Assembly (NCBI GenBank): GCA_001438985.1
Contig: LIAZ01000038.1
Coordinates: 1 to 9,357, forward strand
DNA: 9,357 nucleotides
Source: Acidimicrobium sp. BACL17 MAG-120823-bin42
GTDB taxonomy: Bacteria > Actinomycetota > Acidimicrobiia > Acidimicrobiales > Ilumatobacteraceae
Direction of reading: 5' to 3'
Below are positions 6,719-9,357 of this stretch, piece after piece. Under the pieces are notes generated by a model. It saw nothing but the letters and a program-made list of their open reading frames with translations, was not told the DNA's origin and searched no databases. The translations under genes were made by a program, and so were the position numbers. The first letter of the stretch is position 1, and every line of letters starts with the position of its first letter.

Positions 6719-7678
6719 ATGTCAGGATCAAACTATTCGCTTGGTCTGCATGAAGTGGGCGAAGGTTGTTTTGCTTACTTGCAACCAGACGGCGGATGGG
6801 GATACAGCAACGCGGGATTAGTTGTCGGCGATGAAGCTTCACTGCTGGTTGACACGTTGTTTGACTTAAAGCTGACGGCGGCAATGCTGAATTCAATGAA
6901 GCAGGCCACAGAAACAGCACCCATTTCAACTGTGGTGAACACACATGCAAATGGTGATCATTGCTATGGCAATCAACTTGTTGAAGGAGCGAACATTGTT
7001 GCGTCAAGCGCGACTGCTCGTGAAATGACCGAGGTTCCACCGTCGATGCTTGCTGCTTTGAATAAGGCACCCGGCGAAGTTGGCGATCTGTTCCGCTCAT
7101 TCTTTGGGGACTTTGAGTTCGATGGAATAGATCTGTCGTTGCCTACGCAAACATTTGACAAGCGTCTTGATCTCAACGTTGGCGGACGAGAAGTTCAACT
7201 CATCGAAGTTGGTCCGGCTCACACAGCAGGCGACACGATTGCGTATGTCCCGTCAACAGGGTCGGTATTTACAGGAGATATTTTGTTCATTGGTGGCGCA
7301 CCGATTGTGTGGGCTGGTCCATTGCAGAACTGGATCGCAGCGTGTGATTTGATTATCGGTCTTGAAGCCACGGTGGTGGTGCCAGGGCATGGTCCGTTGA
7401 CTGACAACGTTGGTGTTCGTGAGGTTCGTGATTATCTGTCGTATGTACTTAATGAGGCAACAGAACGCCAAGCGCAAGGCATGGACGCATTTGATGCTGC
7501 AAAAGAGATCTGTAAGAACATGATGGGTGATACCAGTAAGTCTTTTGCCGGTTGGAAGGAGTTTGGTCGGATCAGTGTCAACGTGGATACGGTCTATCGC
7601 ACCCTTGATCCGCAGCACCAGAGTCCAAATGTTGTTGAGCAATTTGCTCGGATGGCTGCATTAGAGAAACAGCACTAG
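6719..7678 (+). CDS. Metallo-beta-lactamase-fold hydrolase, unknown substrate
   Basis: A 319-residue protein with the MBL fold and no signal peptide. The core shows GWGYSNAGLVVGDEASLLVDTLFD (strands 1-4) and then the metal motif H76-A-N78-G-D80-H81. The usual second histidine of HxHxDH is replaced by asparagine. Further ligands follow at H168 (GPAHTAGDT), D187 (TGDILF) and H224 (VPGHGPLTD). A C-terminal helical region of about 80 residues (240-319) follows the catalytic domain and may shape the substrate pocket. Five of the six usual metal-site residues are present, so hydrolase activity is plausible. The family covers lactonases, thioesterases, glyoxalase II-like enzymes and others, and I cannot choose among them. 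A strong AGGAGGA precedes the ATG. The TAG stop overlaps the stop of the convergent SURF1 gene. Confidence 0.88.
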   Translation: MSGSNYSLGLHEVGEGCFAYLQPDGGWGYSNAGLVVGDEASLLVDTLFDLKLTAAMLNSMKQATETAPISTVVNTHANGDHCYGNQLVEGANIVASSATAREMTEVPPSMLAALNKAPGEVGDLFRSFFGDFEFDGIDLSLPTQTFDKRLDLNVGGREVQLIEVGPAHTAGDTIAYVPSTGSVFTGDILFIGGAPIVWAGPLQNWIAACDLIIGLEATVVVPGHGPLTDNVGVREVRDYLSYVLNEATERQAQGMDAFDAAKEICKNMMGDTSKSFAGWKEFGRISVNVDTVYRTLDPQHQSPNVVEQFARMAALEKQH

Positions 7679-8436
7679 CGCAATTTACGTTTGGCCATTT
7701 CTCTTCGTACAAGTGCGACCCAGGCCCCAACTGCGCAGATACTAAAGATGATCCACTGAACCGTGTACCCAAGATGCGATCCATTATCAAATGTTGGGTC
7801 GGCGATCATCGCCAGGTTCGGGTCCTCGGGTGGGCTGCTCTTCAACAGTTGCACATATACGGGTGCGAGTTCGCCACCGAGTTGAGGTGCGAGGCGGTCG
7901 ATGTCAATGCGAAACACTTCAGTGAGTGAACCCGTGGGCGCTTCAGAGATTTCACCGGACTTGCGAACATCGCTTGCACGTAGTCGCCCAACAAGAGTCA
8001 CCTGACCATTTGGCGCGGGAGGAAATGGCGCAGCGAGCGGTAGAAATCCTCGATTGATCAGAACAATGGTTCCATCAGTCATTTCCATTGCTGTAATCGC
8101 GTCGTAACCCGCAACACCATTTTGCGAAACATTGACAAGGCTGATGTCACTATTGGCAAGGTAGGTCCCCGACACTTCAGCGGGTAGCCATTCGATTTGT
8201 TCAGGGGATCCTGATGTGAGCAGATCGGCAAGTGGGCGAGTGTCGGCATCGAATCGTTCGATGAGCGTTGTGTTGAATGCTTTGCGTTCGTTGTGTCGTG
8301 ACCACTGCCAATCTGCCAAGTTGAGCATCACAACGATCAGGGTGATCACCAACACATGAATGGCAATCCACTTTGGGCGAAAAAAATACGTTGGCATGGG
8401 TACTGTGAATGATATTGAGGAGGTGGTGCGAGACAT
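7675..8436 (-). CDS. SURF1-family cytochrome oxidase biogenesis protein
   Basis: 253 residues with the SURF1 layout: a short N-terminal tail, a membrane helix at about 22-40, a large extracytoplasmic domain and a second helix at about 223-244. Family signatures are LADWQWSRHNERK (40-52, equivalent to LGxWQxxR), IVLINRGFLP (124-133), VTLVGRLR (146-153), a PVYVQLL strand (192-198) and HLGYTVQWIIFS (221-232) leading into the last helix. SURF1 proteins help assemble aa3-type cytochrome c oxidase, in particular heme a insertion. The ATG at 8436 is supported by GAGGAAGG six bases upstream; the internal ATG at 8397 has no such site. The gene is convergent with the hydrolase and divergent from metX. 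No oxidase subunit gene is in the window. Family call is firm. Confidence 0.9.
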   Translation of the reverse strand: MSRTTSSISFTVPMPTYFFRPKWIAIHVLVITLIVVMLNLADWQWSRHNERKAFNTTLIERFDADTRPLADLLTSGSPEQIEWLPAEVSGTYLANSDISLVNVSQNGVAGYDAITAMEMTDGTIVLINRGFLPLAAPFPPAPNGQVTLVGRLRASDVRKSGEISEAPTGSLTEVFRIDIDRLAPQLGGELAPVYVQLLKSSPPEDPNLAMIADPTFDNGSHLGYTVQWIIFSICAVGAWVALVRREMAKRKLR

Positions 8437-8442
8437 GCACCA

Positions 8443-8450
8443 CCTTCCTC
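8443..8450 (-). promoter_or_regulatory. Ribosome-binding site of the SURF1 gene
   Basis: On the minus strand, GAGGAAGG lies 6 nt before the ATG at 8436. It selects that start over the in-frame ATG 39 nt downstream. Confidence 0.65.
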
Positions 8451-8481
8451 GTACAGCTCCAACAATGCCCGCTGTGGGGAA

Positions 8482-8509
8482 TTGACGATATCGGCAGGTA
8501 TCGTTGGAT
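8482..8509 (+). promoter_or_regulatory. Possible promoter for the metX leader
   Basis: TTGACG (8482-8487) matches the -35 consensus in five of six positions. With a 16-nt spacer it is followed by TTGGAT (8504-8509), a poor -10 (three of six). An alternative -10, TATCGT at 8499-8504, is a better match but too close to that -35. Either would start transcription at about 8511-8516, roughly 45 nt before the riboswitch. This is the only candidate I see between SURF1 and the riboswitch, and the evidence is weak. Confidence 0.25.
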
Positions 8510-8556
8510 GGGCAACGCCTTCCCGGCCGCTCAGTCGGGCGGGCAATGCAAGTAGT

Positions 8557-8656
8557 ACATCACGAGCGACCAACAGGTCCGGCAACCGGGATTTCCCACG
8601 GTGCCATTTCGCGAAATGCGAAAGATGTGGCTACGCCAACAGGCGTAGCAACGGGC
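8557..8656 (+). promoter_or_regulatory. SAM-sensing riboswitch of the SAM-I/SAM-IV clan, in the metX leader
   Basis: This stretch carries the conserved core of the clan: ACGAG (8562-8566), then CCGGCAACC (8579-8587), then CACGGTGCCA (8597-8606). The pairings fit. The closing stem P1 is ACATC (8557-8561) with GATGT (8624-8628). P2 is GACC (8568-8571) with GGTC (8576-8579) around an AACA loop. P3 is GGC...CC (8581-8587) with GGTGCC (8600-8605), capped by GGG/CCC. A small ATTT/AAAT hairpin follows (8606-8617). After P1 comes a perfect 8-bp hairpin (8630-8637 with 8642-8649) and then ACGGGC. A hairpin just after P1 is a hallmark of SAM-IV and the SAM-I/IV variant (Rfam RF00634 and RF01725 from memory) and not of plain SAM-I. 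A pseudoknot between the CCC of P3 (8595-8597) and GGG (8653-8655) is possible. The element ends about 63 nt before metX, a classic SAM-regulated gene. No terminator follows, so translational control is more likely. Confidence 0.85.
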
Positions 8657-8707
8657 TGGCTCAGTTGGGTGAGCGTGACGAACTGCAAAAGCGCATAGTT
8701 TCGTGAC

Positions 8708-8714
8708 AAAGGAA
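8708..8714 (+). promoter_or_regulatory. Ribosome-binding site of metX
   Basis: AAAGGAA lies 5 nt before the ATG at 8720. It is closer to the usual spacing for 8720 than for the overlapping out-of-frame ATG at 8716. If the riboswitch acts on translation, this is the site it would have to hide. Confidence 0.6.
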
Positions 8715-8719
8715 AATGT

Positions 8720-9357
8720 ATGACCCGACATGACTATCCAGCAACAGGAGCATGGTTTCCTGGCATGCCTGTTGGCGGTCGCAAGTTTGCGCATTTTCCC
8801 GAAGATCGACCTTTCGCACTCGATGGCGGAAAAGTATTGGGCAATGTTTCCATTGCGTATGAATCGTGGGGGACGCTCAATGCAGATGCATCAAATGCGA
8901 TATTGATTTGTCACGCATGGACAGGTGACAGTCACGTCACTGGTGCCGCCGAAGAAGGTAATCCAACACCGGGTTGGTGGGAAGGTGTTGTTGGTCCGGG
9001 CAAAGCAATCGACACCAACAAATGGTTCGTGGTGTGCAGCAATGTGATTGGTGGCTGTCAAGGCTCCACTGGCCCTGCAACAGCGCACCCTGAAGACGGC
9101 AAGTTGTATGGTTCGCGGTTTCCTGTAATCACCATTCGAGACATGGTGCGCGCGCAAGTGCGTCTCACGGACATGCTTGGCATTCGACAATGGCACAGCG
9201 TTGTCGGTGGTTCGATGGGCGGCATGCAAGTTCTTGAATGGGCAGTCACATTCCCTGATCGCGTAAAAACCATCATTCCCATCGCCACATGCGTGCAAGC
9301 AACGGCACAGCAAATTGCATGGGGTGCAATTGGTCGTCGGGCAATTCGCCTTGATCC
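8720..9357 (+). CDS. metX: Homoserine O-acetyltransferase, N-terminal part (3' end outside window)
   Basis: 212 complete codons of an alpha/beta-hydrolase-fold enzyme usually about 370 residues long, running off the right edge. MetX acetylates homoserine with acetyl-CoA, the entry to methionine synthesis by direct sulfhydrylation. Visible marks: LDGGKVLGNVSIAYESWGTLNADASNAILICHAWTGDSH, with the oxyanion-region HAxTGDxH; GWWEGVVGPGKAIDTNKWFVVCSNVIGGCQGSTGP, characteristic of MetX; TIRDMVRAQ; and the nucleophile elbow GGSMGGMQ with Ser165, followed by LEWAVTFPDRV. The Asp and His of the triad lie beyond the window. MetX and serine or homoserine O-succinyltransferases of this fold are alike, so acyl-donor choice is inferred. 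The ATG at 8720 follows AAAGGAA. The SAM-type leader upstream fits a methionine role and makes metX a likely feedback-controlled step competing with thrB for homoserine. Confidence 0.93.
   Translation, partial: MTRHDYPATGAWFPGMPVGGRKFAHFPEDRPFALDGGKVLGNVSIAYESWGTLNADASNAILICHAWTGDSHVTGAAEEGNPTPGWWEGVVGPGKAIDTNKWFVVCSNVIGGCQGSTGPATAHPEDGKLYGSRFPVITIRDMVRAQVRLTDMLGIRQWHSVVGGSMGGMQVLEWAVTFPDRVKTIIPIATCVQATAQQIAWGAIGRRAIRLD

Noticed and set aside
8630..8649. Perfect 8-bp inverted repeat considered as an intrinsic terminator
   Set aside because: No run of T follows; it is followed by AACGGGC, and its position right after P1 matches the SAM-IV type hairpin.
8581..8718. Long minus-strand open frame through the riboswitch (reads ALLQFVTLTQLSQPVATP and onward to a stop near 8568)
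   Set aside because: It lies exactly opposite the structured leader, has no credible start codon or ribosome-binding site, and the base pattern is fully explained by the RNA hairpins on the + strand.

Overview
The window reads as a gene-dense chromosomal segment of an actinobacterium, most likely of the class Acidimicrobiia (Ilumatobacter-like or a freshwater or marine relative). This is an inference from four things: a PimB-type phosphatidylinositol mannosyltransferase followed by a START-like protein and a ROK glucokinase, an order I remember from mycobacteria and corynebacteria; a SURF1 protein of actinobacterial type; an S-adenosylmethionine (SAM) riboswitch of the SAM-I/SAM-IV clan upstream of metX; and moderate GC with frequent GTG starts. 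No mobile element, CRISPR array, tRNA or rRNA was seen.

Layout. Ten genes run on the + strand from 1 to 7678 with very short gaps or overlaps. They are the 3' end of trpD, thrB (homoserine kinase), a 72-residue cysteine-rich protein, queG (epoxyqueuosine reductase), a PimB-like glycosyltransferase, a four-helix membrane protein, an SRPBCC/START-like protein interrupted by a one-base frameshift, a ROK glucokinase, an AlaC-type aminotransferase and a metallo-beta-lactamase-fold hydrolase. The only sizeable gap is 102 nt, between thrB and the cysteine-rich gene. A SURF1-family gene (7675-8436, - strand) converges on the hydrolase gene, and their stop codons overlap. Between SURF1 and the divergent metX lie 283 nt. 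They hold a strong SURF1 ribosome-binding site, a possible metX promoter, and an RNA element at about 8557-8656 that I read as a SAM-sensing riboswitch. The 5' two thirds of metX (homoserine O-acetyltransferase) runs off the right edge.

How the genes fit together. thrB and metX, at opposite ends of the window, compete for homoserine: phosphorylation leads to threonine, acetylation to methionine. Only metX carries the SAM-type leader, which fits feedback by the methionine end product. The block from 2612 to 5497 joins PI-mannoside synthesis, a membrane protein, a lipid-binding-type fold and sugar phosphorylation, and so looks envelope-related. The remaining genes are housekeeping (tryptophan synthesis, tRNA queuosine, alanine/pyruvate transamination, cytochrome oxidase assembly) plus one hydrolase of unknown substrate.

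The most notable observations are the riboswitch, which no protein annotation would show, and the single-base frameshift in the SRPBCC gene. The riboswitch call rests on motif and pairing recognition by eye; no covariance-model search was run.
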